Positions 14,301 through 26,144 are shown, counted from the stretch's first letter. The stretch is 64,000 bases of DNA from Colletotrichum lupini (GCF_023278565.1 NC_064672.1:7316001-7380000); one strand, 5' to 3'. Numbers and translations are program-made. Notes: a model not told the origin generated them from the letters alone.

Positions 14301-15233
14301 CTATTCTTCTTCAATCGCCTTCTGGTTGAGTGGCTCGTACATTGGACGCCAAACCTGTTTCCAAGCCTGTGCGAACTGCGCGGCGGTTGGGAAATCATCT
14401 ATAGCGCCACCAACATACTTGGCCCAATCCATCAGATGGTTCGCACAGGCCTGTGATCCAGCAAAACATTCCAACCAGAAACATCTAAAACTACGTCAGC
14501 TCTATATTCTCATATGTGATCCTAGGTAGATATGTGTTGAACTCGGCTCACTTGTGGAACTGTTTTGCTTGGGTAAGGCGCATGCTCTCGATGGCGACTT
14601 TACACGCCCACACGCAGGTGACCTATTAGTTGCGGTGTTAGTCAGAGGCAACATCATGTCATGATTCATGGAAAGCTTCTGTCGAGAACAGAGGCGAGCA
14701 GATTACAATGAGAAGTGTCATAGCTGATGTGGCGCCTTTGACACGCCAAGAGAATGGAATTACTCACGCAGCAGGCAAATGAGTCACTTATGGCTACAAG
14801 ATCTGCCCTTTCGGTGAGATTGAGGGCAAGTTCACGGATCTCGACGTCCGTCGTTCTAGTGAGCCCAAGGAAAAGAGCGAGTCAGTATTTTTACTTCGCA
14901 AACAAGGTTCGACTAGAGCTATTGACAGCCTCTCTTAGTCACTTGGTTTACTTACTGTGATTCAACATCACGTCGCGAGTTTGAGATGCCATCTTGCCTT
15001 TCTCCGGTTTCGACAAGCAATCTTTCGAAAGTAGCCCTTCCAGCGTTCATTGAGTCGAGCATCAGCATTTCGTCACTGTCTGTGATGGTAATGGCTGGCT
15101 CAGGGACGGTTCTCTTGAGTTCCTGGTCCTCGGTATCACTGGTGATACTCCGGGTACTACCGTTGTCAATGACGCCCGCTAGTGCCAGGGAGAGGCACAA
15201 GACATTGCAAATGAAGATCTTGAAGAACTGCAT
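14301..15233 (-). CDS. Secreted Cys-rich protein of unknown family (4 exons)
   Basis: I assembled this gene from four exons on the minus strand: 15233-14956, 14855-14768, 14622-14552 and 14484-14301. All introns are GT-AG and the frame holds throughout, giving 206 residues. Residues 1-20 are a signal peptide. Lys40-Arg41 is a likely Kex2 cleavage site, so residues 21-41 may be a propeptide. The mature part has seven cysteines in two clusters: 121, 122, 125, 129 and 147, 152, 159 (CC..C...C then C....C......C). The second half is rich in Trp, Ala and Gln. A TATATAA box lies on the minus strand about 110 nt upstream of the start. I recognise no family. It sits next to another small secreted protein and a tyrosinase, so an extracellular or effector-type role is possible but unproven. 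Confidence 0.75.
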
Positions 15234-15342
15234 GTTGTACTCTCTGAAGAGATCGGGTGATACAGGTAATGTTGGTAAAGAGGTAGATGATGCTGCAGTT
15301 CTGTTGTGACACTACCTCAAGGTTCGCGGGAACTGGATTTCA

Positions 15343-15349
15343 TTATATA
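15343..15349 (-). promoter_or_regulatory. TATA box of the 15233 minus-strand gene
   Basis: TATATAA on the minus strand, about 110 nt upstream of the ATG at 15233. Confidence 0.5.
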
Positions 15350-16127
15350 GTTGAGGTTTCACGTCTGATGTCGTAGCTCCGATCACCTCATCCTAGAAAG
15401 AGATGCTTCAGTCGGTAAGCTTCCGCTGGCTGAGGTAAGACCGAAGGGACACCGGTTCCTCAAGTTTCCAGTTCGTGTGTTCAGTCTCCAGTTCTGCGCC
15501 CTCGCACGCCTATTCTTGAATACCTAGTTATTTTGGACTCGAAAATCGGATTCTCTTCCCGTACCAGGATTTGACACACCTGGAAACAGCATCTCAGGAC
15601 GACACACGATGGCCATGAGATATGGAGTCAACACCCAAACAGCGTTGTTTGTCCGTGTATGCATTATGTTGTCTTAGGTTGAAAGCATCCAGGAACTACT
15701 GGTGTTGATGTGTTATCTCATTTTCTTGCCCCGAAGATTGACATGTTACACAGGTAGTGACACAAACTTCATCTTCCAGTGAAGTTCCGAGTGAAGGGAT
15801 CAAAACGAAGACCTGGTCCCGGAATAGTTTGTGGCACGGCGGGTAGGTTTACTTTAAACAGTTTGCAATCGAAGAAGTAACCCTCAACCTCTCAAGCCAC
15901 GCGCTGGCTTGAGCGTGCAAACTGGCCTACGATCTCGTGATATGTATGCCGAGATGAGCCGGAGGTAGTGAAGAGCAAATATGACTTTACTAGGTATCGT
16001 GCTAAACAATCAGGAATGCAATCTATCACGCAGCTGAGGCAAACAGTCGAGAGGAAATCTCGCAGACAACACTGGCAGAACGACAGTTTCGTTCGTGTAA
16101 GCCATGAAACATGTGAACAAAGAAAAT

Positions 16128-16430
16128 TCAATACTTGGCTGTTTGCTTAGTCAAGACTATGCCTTCATTTAGGTGAGGTTGGTTTGCTGTGGGCTTCGAA
16201 ATCATGTGTTTGTCAATCCAGCTTATCACCAGATCGGCAATCATCATAGCAAAGATGTTTGGAGCCAGGAGAGGTCCAGCGTCAAGGATATCTCCTTGAT
16301 CTTGCTTCATGATTGATTGAACATCAGGCAGCAAAAGAAATATTCTGCTTTGGATGCGACAACATACTTCAGATATCAGCCTTGGCCAACTCCGCACGCA
16401 CCATGAGATCGAGGCGACAAACGTCTGCAC
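16128..16430 (-). CDS. Uncertain open frame between two secreted-protein genes
   Basis: A 100-codon minus frame has fairly coding-like composition, with a hydrophobic stretch in its middle (about residues 53-70, LLAPNIFAMMIADLVI). It has no convincing start context, no recognised domain and no clear upstream or downstream exon; several possible intron donors inside it would change the model. It may be one exon of an undetected gene, a relic, or chance. Confidence 0.2.
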   Translation of the reverse strand: MQTFVASISWCVRSWPRLISEVCCRIQSRIFLLLPDVQSIMKQDQGDILDAGPLLAPNIFAMMIADLVISWIDKHMISKPTANQPHLNEGIVLTKQTAKY

Positions 16431-16466
16431 GTTCTAGTTAGTCTGGTGCTTGAGATGGTCGCTCTC

Positions 16467-16483
16467 GGATGACGTAGTCATCC
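16467..16483. promoter_or_regulatory. 17-bp perfect palindrome in promoter of the 16682 gene
   Basis: GGATGAC-GTA-GTCATCC is a perfect 7+3+7 inverted repeat about 200 nt upstream of the ATG and 90 nt upstream of the TATA box. The TGAC/GTCA half-sites resemble those bound by bZIP proteins, though the spacing is not the canonical one. Binding is inferred. Confidence 0.4.
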
Positions 16484-16571
16484 CACCAAAACTAAGAATA
16501 GCTGGAATAGCACTACCCCAGGAGTAACTTATCTCGAATCAGTCCGAGTACACGTAGTGAGCACTCGTATC

Positions 16572-16578
16572 TATATAA
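16572..16578 (+). promoter_or_regulatory. TATA box of the 16682 gene
   Basis: TATATAA, 110 nt upstream of the ATG. Confidence 0.5.
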
Positions 16579-16681
16579 GTTCTTGACCTATGTCACCTCT
16601 CTTTGTAAATGTGTCTCTCATCCACTCATCTCATCGAGAAAGCCCCCTCATTTTTGATTCAATAACTTCACTTTCATCAAT

Positions 16682-17243
16682 ATGAAGCCCACTGCTTTCC
16701 TTGCCGCTATGGCGATTGCCAGCTCCGGTGTCAATGCCGACTGTTTCCCCAATGGCATGATCGGCCACTATGGCACATGGCTCAAGCAGAAGGTTTTAGC
16801 CTTGAACGCGGACCGTCTTGCTCTTGCCTGCATGGCTATAGCCGGTTCAGCCAAAGAGTCTTTCGTTGGCGAGGAGAGTCGGACATACTGCATGCAGGAG
16901 GCGGATGGCTTGAAGTGGGACTTTTCCATCAAGGTACTTGGATACGCAGCGATGTCTTGCATTCTTGTTCTTGCATTGTGCTTCTCATTTCAATTGAGGT
17001 GTTCTAACATACGATTATAGAACTTGAACACCGGCAAACGAGTTTTAGGACAAGCCGAGTGCATGTCTGGGCTGTCGAAGGAGGCCTATGGTTGCTACAG
17101 GGGAGGTAAAACATCCTATTGGAATTGGCAATACATGTAAGTTCGTCCTCGACTCCCAATCTTCACAGTGACCCCAGAGGATCTCTCTTTAACAAGTGTC
17201 TTATAGTTCCGATCCCAATGCCGGCAGCTGCATTGGAAAATAA
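16682..17243 (+). CDS. Small secreted protein with six cysteines
   Basis: Exons 16682-16933, 17021-17136 and 17207-17243 encode 134 residues across two GT-AG introns. Residues 1-19 are a clear signal peptide ending VNA. The mature chain has exactly six cysteines (21, 50, 70, 98, 109 and 131), consistent with three disulfides. The C-terminal third is aromatic and Gly-rich (YGCYRGG, then WNW) and the protein ends in GSCIGK. A TATA box and a 17-bp palindrome lie just upstream. No named family is recognised; size, cysteine content and context fit a candidate effector or other apoplastic protein, but this is inference. Confidence 0.82.
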
Positions 17244-17694
17244 CCGGGCTCACCTACTCGCTCTTTCTCTTGATGTCGCGACTGCATTGTCTTTTTCTTC
17301 CTTCATTCGCCTGATCTATAGGATCAGAAGCTTTCTATCTACTTAGTTTCATGAGGTTACTCTCAATCTTGAATAAATTTGTCTTTGTATTATATGAGTG
17401 AAACCTGTCAATGCATGTGTATGTGCCTATGGTAGCAAACTTGAGCCGATCAAGTCCTGAGTTATGACTCCGCAACACAAGTTTACGAATATGCGAGTAG
17501 AGAATCGGGGTTCAAGAACAGCATTGAGAATATCTCATGCTTGATCGCAAAATCCATTTCTGAATGACCGTGTTCCTCAATTTTGGCGTGACGAAGACAT
17601 TAACTGGGGTATCGCCGAAGTCATGTTTTGATTCCTGTCAATTCAAGTTTCAAGCCACCGATGATGACATCTCACCTGCTCTTTCTATATGCAG

Positions 17695-17854
17695 CCTTTG
17701 CTTACACCCCCAAAGCTGATAAGTCTTGGCCTAGACATCAGCAGGAAGAACTTGACAAACAATTCATCACCAAAACTGATCCCGAGGTAAGCTGCAGGCT
17801 AAGAAACATACTTTTTCAATGTTTTAGAAAGCAGCCTATCGTATCTGCCCGTAA
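17695..17854 (+). other. Possible exon pair or gene relic upstream of tyrosinase
   Basis: A fragment looks like two short exons (17695-17786 and 17828-17854) preceded by an intron-like tail (TTTCTATATGCAG) and separated by a GTAAGC...TTTTAG segment of 41 nt. Joined, they would end in a peptide closing YRICP and a stop. I could not find a convincing first exon, so this may be the decayed 3' end of another small secreted-protein gene, or chance. Confidence 0.2.
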
Positions 17855-18121
17855 TCTCGGTGAGTATTCCAGTAAATCTATCATTGGGCCATTGCCGCAA
17901 GACCGAAAGCAGCTGAGACGCCATGGCTGGCTGAGAGCCCCGTGCTTACTCTGTCATTCCGGCTTCTTTCCCGAAGAAGAGATATCTTATGTTGATATGC
18001 GCCACCATTACGAATCTGAAGGATATTTTACAGGCAACAGTTCTGCCTGAAACTTGGCAAAGGTGTCGCAATATTGTGTACATAGAAACATGCATGATTT
18101 TTCCGGAGTAACAGCTATACA

Positions 18122-18128
18122 TATATAA
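18122..18128 (+). promoter_or_regulatory. TATA box of the tyrosinase gene
   Basis: TATATAA about 100 nt upstream of the ATG at 18224. Confidence 0.5.
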
Positions 18129-18223
18129 TCCATGTTCTTGGTGTCTACTAGCCATCCACTCCGGGGTTATCTGTGACAATTTCATACCTAAATCACCAAT
18201 CATCAGACTCACTCACTCTCAAG

Positions 18224-20688
18224 ATGTCTTCAGATGGAACTCAAGGACCCGTGCTTGTCCACGGCATCAAGGCAGACAATCCAGGTATGTTTTCATGACA
18301 ATTGGTATAATCCGCCTCTGTGATTCATAGCTGACGTCCCAAAGCCAAACCTCCCGTGCGCATGGAAGTGCGCGACATGATCAAGGACCATCCTGATCAG
18401 TGGAATTTGTATCTCTTGGGCTTGGAGAGATTCCAAAACTCGGTACCGGAGAGCGCGCCTCTCTCCTTCTTCGAGATTGCAGGCAAGTACAAGTTTTTAA
18501 TTTGCGTCAACATGCATCAACCCCCCAATAGTCTGGCGGCGAGGATATCTGCTTGTCACTTAACAAGTATTCCCCGACCCCGACGAGGAGTCATCTTTTG
18601 CCTTTTGGCCAGATGAGCTAAAGTATTCCGCTCTTAATGGCACCCATATCGTTGTTTATACACTGTGACGTTCCCGCCCGATTAGATTAATGCACTGGAG
18701 GCTAAAATATATGGAATGAGGATTGTAAGGTTCTGACTTTAGCAGGTATTCATGGGCTTCCGTACAAGAAATGGCCAGACAGGGACTGGAACAACAAGAT
18801 GGTCAGAGTCGACAATGATTTCGGCGGATTCTGCACTCATAGCTCGATCCTCTTTCTTACTTGGCACCGTCCATATCTCGCTCTATTCGAGGTAAGCTCT
18901 AACACCCACCGTCAAAGTGACCCTTTCTAACGTGGCTCAGGCCGAGCTATACAAGCACGTCAACGCTGTTGCCAACGACTTTGATGAGAATGAGCGTCGA
19001 AGCGACTATGTGAAGGCGGCCAAAGACTTCAGAATGCCATACTGGGACTGGGCTCGACCTGACCTTGGAGTCTTCCCAGCAGAGGCTACATCCCAAGCTA
19101 GGGTCCAAGTCAAGCGTCCCCATAATAACCAGAAGGATTCTCGTATCGACCCAAACCCACTGGCAACCTACAAATTCCGAGAGTCGCGCACGAATACGAG
19201 CATCAATCAGGTACTTTTATCTTTAGACCATCGCTATGTATGCGTAATGCTGATCGGCGCTCTTAGTTCCCGAGGGTCGGAGGCACCATTCGCTACCCTG
19301 ACCAGCCCAACAACAACAGGATGATTCAGAGACTGACACAGTTTTTTTCTGGAACAGACCCTCAACAGGCTTCAAGAGGGAAGAACCTGACGGAGCGTGT
19401 CATCTTCATCCTTCAGTCGTATCGTGACTTTGGATCTGCGTCCCACAATCGATTCAATCCTCCGAAGCAACCAGGTCAGCCCAACTTTGCCGAATGGGGG
19501 AGTATTGAAGATATTCATAATGCCATCCACACCTACTCTGGAGGCAGTGGGCACATGGGCAACCCAGCAATTGCCGCGTTTGACCCCATTTTCTGGCTCC
19601 ATCACACCAACGTCGACCGGCTGTTCGCTATCTGGCAAGCTTGCCACGACAATCCCAATGATCCATCGACCTATGTGACTGACCAACGTGCGGGCGAGAG
19701 TTGGGGTAACTTCATCGTTAAAGCCGGTGACCCGGAGACGATCAAAACCCCGCTGGCTCCATTTGCCCAGTTGGGTACGAAGGACAATCAAGTCTTCTGG
19801 ACGTCCGAGGGTGTCAGATACACCACTGAGTTTGGCTACGTCTACCCGGAGACTCAGTCCTGGAAGTTTCCCACTAAGGAGTCCATCCTCAACGAGCTGG
19901 ATCGTGTGTATGGAAAGGCCGCCTCATTTGCCAACATTTTGAGAAGTGGCGATGAAGACTTCAAATCCTCCACCGAGGAGTTCAAGAGTCGTGCCAAGGC
20001 ACATTTGAAGGCCGAGAACTCTCCAGTCTCGGCCTCAACCTTCTCGCTGGCTGCGGAACAAGATGATCAAAAGCCACTCCAAGAGGCCAATGAGCTAGAC
20101 GTATTCAGTCTTCCCGAGGGTCGTGACCTGAAGAGCTTGATCGGTACCGACAACAAGTACCTCGAATGGCTTGTCAACATCAAGGCCGAAAAGGCTGAAC
20201 TCGGAGGCAACTACGTTGTCCACGTGTTCCTGGGCAATCCCGACGACTCGGTTCCCTTGTTGTATGTGACCAACCACTCTCACGTCGGTGCCTTTGCCAC
20301 CTTCGGCCAAGACGAGAACACCTCGTGCAAAAACTGTCAACAGGGCCGTGCTTCAGGACAGAGAATCACCGGCCAGGTCCCTCTCACTCTCGCTCTCGTC
20401 GAGCGATATGTTGCCGGCCTGATCGATAGTCTTGCACCGCAGCATGTCATCCCTTACTTGCAGAAGAACCTCCATTGGCGTGTCACTTTGCCCAATGGTG
20501 ATCTCCAGGCCAGGAGCAATCTCAACAACCTTTTGGTCAGTGTCGTTACGAATGAGGTGACCATTCCTAGCAACCCTTCGGATCTTCCACGATACGCCGA
20601 TGAGGTGATTCCTCAGCCAGATGTCACCACTAACCGTGCGGGAAGTGGCCGCGGCGATGGAACTGGTTATGATGGTACCAACTTCTAG
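18224..20688 (+). CDS. Tyrosinase (type-3 copper monophenol/diphenol oxidase)
   Basis: Five exons (18224-18284, 18345-18482, 18746-18891, 18941-19210, 19267-20688) encode 678 residues. The enzyme oxidises phenols to o-quinones with a binuclear copper centre. CuA ligands are His69 (IHGLPY), His98 (in GGFCTHSS; Cys96 is the usual thioether partner) and His107 (TWHRPY). CuB ligands are His289 and His293 (IHNAIH) and one of His317/His318 (FWLHHTNVDR). The core ends near a FGYVYPET motif. A long C-terminal domain with a CKNC pair (about residues 559-562) matches the shielding domain that keeps fungal tyrosinases latent until proteolysis. There is no signal peptide, as in several fungal tyrosinases, so it is probably cytoplasmic or exported unconventionally. 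Intron 2 (18483-18745, 263 nt) has the donor AG|GCAAGT, a GC-AG intron, and is the only choice that restores the CuA motif. A melanin role is possible; the substrate is unknown. Confidence 0.93.
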
Positions 20689-23637
20689 TTCAGAGACAGC
20701 TAATTTGAGCATTGAGGCAATGGACCAGGAAATATGACTGGATGATGAAGAAACAATACGCTGATTATTTGCCGACATTTTCGGCTGTCGAGCTGAGGGC
20801 CCAGTTGACCAAGCCTCTAGCTGGAAACTACAAACATTTTACTATGTCGTCCTAGACTCAGTGATGGGATAATCCAATGCAGTTGAAATGCTAGCAATTC
20901 AATCTAGTTACGTTAAAACACAGTCTTTCAGATACTTCCACAGTGATGTTAAAGAGCGCAGAAGTCATGGCTCTACAAGTGTTCAATTGCAAAAGATGAG
21001 GCGCATCATGGATAAAACTATGTCTGTTGGGGTGATAACGTGACCGTTGAGGTTCGCCTGGCTAAACAGGTTATCCGGATCTACAAGCCAAGACTCCGCC
21101 TTTTTGCGCGTTTGCTCTAACAGACACCAACAGGAGCGGCTGGGAATTGACTGGTGAACGACTTTCGCTTTCTGGTTAGAGACGCAAAAGAGCGGGCCAA
21201 ATCGGTGGCTCTGAAGTCACTGCAACTCGCTGCAACTCAACTTCAAAGGGTCTAGAACAGTGGATTCGGACAGGGGTCAGGGGACAGGGTGGCTTAAGGT
21301 TCTCGATCATGCTGTTGGAACATGGTCTTTTTTTCTCTTTGCTCTGCTCTTTTGGCCTCTTCCCCCCCCCCTCGATTCTGTCTTGTACCCATGGACTCAT
21401 GCAGTCAGTCATCCTCCTCCTCTTGCCTTGGCGTCTGTGATTGCCCCCGGGGTAATGAATAACCGAGGCGGTCGGATATCTTGCTGACAGCCCAGCGACA
21501 TGAGAATCCATCCATGGCAGTGTTGGTGTGATTTTCTGCCCCCCCCTCTGTCTGTTGTGTGGTTGGTTCAAAGTGCGAAGTGCGGCTTGTCCAGCACGAA
21601 ACCCCTGTCGCAAGGAGCTCGGAGGGAGTCCGGACGATTGGCCGGCGATAGCGCACGTTGTCTGAGACCAGCGCGACGCCCAGATGGGGTTTTTGGTCTC
21701 GTCAGCCCGGTGCAAACCGTACCCAAACCGCCAGTTATCCGTCTTTGCTGATCTGAAATAGCCTGACAGCTGCCACGAGAGCCACTAAACAGCCCTCCGT
21801 GTATGCGATTTGGCGGGATTCCGATACACTTACGGTCAACTAGCCCACCGCCGATGACGTTGCCGGCTCCGGTATCCGTACATCTTCTCGTTTTCAACGT
21901 CGAAGGAAGCCCCCCACAAGGCTGGTTCCCTCTCGAGTATGCACGTCCCTTACTCTTTGGATGTTTCGATCGGGTCTCAACAGTGTGGTTGGCTGCGACT
22001 ACGAGGCGCCACGGACGACACGAAGGTGGACTAGAGCCAAGCTTTGCAAAAGATGGCTAAGCAACGGCGGCCCCTCTACAACATGGTTTTTAAAGACTCA
22101 CAGACATCAATACTGCCCGGTGCTGCCTGGGAATAGTGGGCAGATACGTGTATCCATCACGGAACCCTTGCTGCCGATACAGTCCCTTCCCCTGGGCGTG
22201 AGATATCCGACAATGCACGGTTCTTTAGAATCACCTGGGTAATAGCGGAACCTGTCCTGTAAACAACCGTAGCATTTGCTTATTTAATCTTAAATCTAGA
22301 GGCACAGCTGCAGGTTGCGTTAGGCAGACCGTTACTAGGCTATCTACTCAGTCAGTTGGCGAGCGGTTTTGATGTGACGGACAGGGGCCGCTCGGCCGAT
22401 TCCGCACGTGTAGGCCGTCAGATGACAGGGATCGTGAGTGTCGCGATGGGTGAGCGGAAAGCCGCTAGTGTAGGATCCGGCATGACGTCCGGCTGCGCGG
22501 CAGTCTCCAGATGATTGGTCTTGAAGGGCCCTGGGCGGGCTCAACAAGCTTAAGATGTCGGGCGAGCAACCTGGCAGGGTTCAAGCAGAAAGCCAAGTTG
22601 GAAAGATGGGTCTCTGGAGGAGGAGGACAAGAGGCCCAGAGGGTCCCGAAACACCGTACCGTTGAGCAGATCTACCACATTCAGTCTCCAGGAATATTTC
22701 TCGGGTCGTGTTTTGCCGTCGATCTCTCCCGACTTCGTATCCGATCAACGCAAGGAACAAATTTCGATAGGCTTCACTTTGGATGACATATCGCGCCAAC
22801 TTCACGAACGTACACGAGCTCTTACAGCCACCTTTTTACTCACGTTCCCGTATCAAACGCCGCGTGAAAGCTATATCCCTCACCGCCAGCAAGAACTCTT
22901 CGGATCGCACTCATGATGCAGAGTAAGCAGAGCCGGGCGAGGCAATTTCCCACGGCAAAAGCGGCCTTATCCAAATCATCAGGCTTGGCTTGCTGCATCT
23001 TTTCGTGCCGTCGTCCAGCGGCACAGCAGGCACAAGAGGCCCAAGAGACACAAAATGGCACAGCAGACAGAGAAACCACTCTAGACGTTGGAGACCGATA
23101 TCCACACAGCCCATTTGTCCAGAGACACATCCAACGGCGTCTCACAAAGCACTCACCCCCTGTTCTTCTCATGTAGCCCTATCAGGCAAGCGCCCTTCGT
23201 AACCCTGTCCGAGACGAGCAGGCCCCCCCCCTGCTTGTCTGTTTGACGGTGGGAGTTTGAGGCCGTGTAGTTCCAGCCGCATGTACCGCCTACCGTTGGC
23301 CTACCTGCCTATCTCGCGATGGAGTCAGGTTGTCGCCATGCCAGGGGGTCATCATGGACAATGGCGTACAGCGCCAGAGAGGCGGTACCGTGGTCGCCCT
23401 GGCCGGTTCGCAAGGCAGAAACCGACATGATGGGTAGATATGTGAGCCATACTTGACATGGCCCCCTCTCCAAGTGAAGGAGGCCACGATACATAATGCA
23501 GCGGCCGCGGCCTTTGGTCTCTCTCATGTGAAATTGTGGCTCTCCTGCAAGATCTGTCAACTCTGATTTCCGTGTCGATCACACTTGACATCGACGACTT
23601 GATCTGCGTGTCACGCAAGCTCTTGTTCGCCGTGACG
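20689..23637. other. Intergenic region, 2.9 kb
   Basis: No supported gene. The region contains several poly-C runs (near 21365, 21540 and 23222) and open frames on both strands without recognisable features. It holds the 3' end of the tyrosinase transcript and the promoter of the GH71 gene. Confidence 0.45.
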
Positions 23638-25253
23638 ATGAAGTTCACCACCTGTCTCGCCGGCCTCCTGGCCGCAGTTACACAAGTACAAGCGGCGTCC
23701 GTCTTTGCCCACTTCATGGTATGTTCACCTCTGATGCTGGCATCCCTACCAGGTCCTTGACTTCATCGTCTGATGTCTCAGCTGCTAACATACTTCGCCA
23801 GCTCATCAACACCAAGAACTACACTCTCAGCGAGTTCGAAGATGACTTCAAGATCGCAAAGGATGCCCACATCGACGCTTTCGCCCTTAACATGGGCCTG
23901 ACGGACCCTAACACCAACTCGTCTCTCGAGACTGCCTTCGTCGCCGCCAAGAATGTTGGATTCCAGCTCTTTTTCTCCTTTGACTACAACGGCGGCTACC
24001 ACGGGGGTAAGCCCTGGCCCAAGGAGACTATTCTGGACATGACAGAGAAGTACTTCAAGCTCGACGAGTATTTCAAGTATGCCGACAAGCCCCTCGCCTC
24101 GACCTTTGAGGGCACAGAGAACGCCGAGGATTGGATCGAAATCAAGAACAAGACAGGCGCTTTCTTCATCCCCGACTGGTCCTCCGTGTCTCCCGAGGAC
24201 GCATTGGCACTAGGAAACGGCGTTGCTGATGGGCTGTTCAGCTGGAACGCGTGGCCAGTCGGTGACCAGGACATGACTGACAAGAGTGACGCTGCGTATG
24301 CTTGGGCCCTGAAGGGCAAGCCTTACATGATGCCCGTATCCCCCTGGTTCTATACCAACCTCCCTGGCTACAACAAGAACTGGGTGTGGCGCGGCGATGA
24401 CCTCTGGTACGATCGCTGGAACCAGGTGATGGATGTGATGCCTGCGTAAGTCAATTTTGCAAGAACTATTGTCTCCCTCTTATCATTCGAGTAACTGACA
24501 ATCGATAGCTTCGTTCAAATCATCTCCTGGAACGACTACGGCGAATCACACCACATCGGCCCGGTCCGCACCAACGCCATGGAGGCTTTCGAAGTTGGCG
24601 AAGCCCCCTTCAACTACGCCCTCGACCATCCCCACGACGGCTGGCGCCACTTCCTCCCCTACCTCATCGACAGCTATAAAGCCGCCGTGGCCCCTTCGAT
24701 CAAGGACGAAGCCCTTATGACATGGTACCGCGGCTCGCCCGCCCTCTCTTGCAAGGACGGCGGTACCATAGCCAACGCAGTCACACACGACCAAGAGACC
24801 CTGACGGCAGCCCAGGTTGTCCGTGATAAGATCTTCTACTCGGCCCTCCTAACGTCTGCAGCAGAGGTCACCGTATCCGTCGGAGGCAAGGCGCAGAAGG
24901 GCAACTGGACCTCGACCCCTGATGGCGGCAAGGGGGTGTACCACGGAAGCATTCCCTTCCTGGGCACCGGTGACGTCGTCATCACCATGACCAAGTACGG
25001 GACCGAGATCGCCAAGATCGATGGGCGCAAGATTGCAAACGAATGCCCTGGCGGCTTGACCAACTGGAACGCCTGGACGGGCAGCACGAATGCCCTCCAT
25101 GTCGACGATCCGAGCCCGTCACCCACGCAGACTGGAGGTGGTCCTCAATCCACAGCCAGTGACAACGACTCTGGGGCATCCAACCTCTCGCAGAACGGTT
25201 TGGTATACGTTATCTTCGCTCTCGTCAGCTTATCTGTTGCTGGAGTGGTGTGA
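23638..25253 (+). CDS. GH71 alpha-1,3-glucanase (mutanase), probably GPI-anchored
   Basis: Three exons (23638-23718, 23802-24445, 24509-25253) give 489 residues. Signal peptide, about residues 1-19, ends VQA. The body matches glycoside hydrolase family 71: VFAHFM at the mature N-terminus, then AHIDAFALN, FFIPDWSS, LFSWNAWP, MMPVSPWFYTN and SWNDYGESHHIGP, in family order. These enzymes hydrolyse alpha-1,3-glucan in the fungal wall (growth, septum remodelling, or attack on other fungi). The tail has Ser/Thr/Pro-rich sequence and then small residues before a hydrophobic end (about the last 17 residues), the pattern of a GPI-attachment signal. Length fits the family. The acceptor of intron 1 is the least certain splice; it leaves HFM joined to LINTKNYT. 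Confidence 0.9.
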
Positions 25254-26144
25254 ACGGGTCAGCGACTGCGATGGCTGGGACACACCAAGATGTCAATATC
25301 CGAACGTCTCTAACCCACTGGGAAACTGCGACTACGACTGCAAGACATCTCCTTGGGCTCAGTCAGATCTTGGAGACAAGTTGACGCATCAGACTCGACC
25401 AGTCTCAAACATGGGCATAACTTCGTAAGTGTAGCATTGTCAGGCCTCGTTCTCGTGCAAATGACTAACACATACTTCAATAGAGCGTCTCAATTTGGCG
25501 TCGAATCTTCACTTCTCCTGTTCATGTTTACTTCACTAGGCATTTACAGCCACATTCACAATTTTAATGCACGAGTTCAGGAACGATAGCATTATGAAGC
25601 TTTATGATTTTCAACTGGCAATTTTCATGTACAATACCAATACCCCTCTAAATAGAACTAGATAGAACACACCTCAATTCCTGGACTTTCGCAAGAATTT
25701 CGGAGCAAAAAGCCTCAATCAAAACACACAATCTTGCACTTCTACTACGCCGTTCACGTTGAGCAATGAAATGAACTCTCCGGCACGTGAACCCCAGGAC
25801 GAGTTGATTCAGTGCGGGCGTTTATGCACGTAAATCTCAACCTCTTGTCGCGCGATGTAATGCCCGATCTCGGTGAACAGACTCACCGAGGGCGGGGATC
25901 AGCATCCATGCAGCGTGAGATCCAAGGTTGCCATCATCGAGCTGCCTTTCCGGGACTAGACGACCTACCGCATTGCGCTCAAGTAATTCAACTTCAGAGC
26001 TGCATTCCTTAAACGGGGCATCCGGGACGTCATCCGATCTCACATCCTCCATCCTATCTTTAACCTCATCACCCCTCCCTTCAACCTCACTCACCCTCAA
26101 CTCACTCCGCCCGCGAGATCGATATAGGTATTTGCAGATCCGCA
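25254..26144. other. Intergenic region between GH71 and M24 genes
   Basis: Nothing supported as coding. It contains the 3' end of the GH71 transcript and the promoter of the next gene, with a C/T-rich leader just upstream of 26145. Confidence 0.45.

Noticed and set aside
16128..16430. Possible similarity to RTA1-type membrane proteins
   Set aside because: Only a short hydrophobic pattern is shared; no conserved RTA1 motifs and too short.
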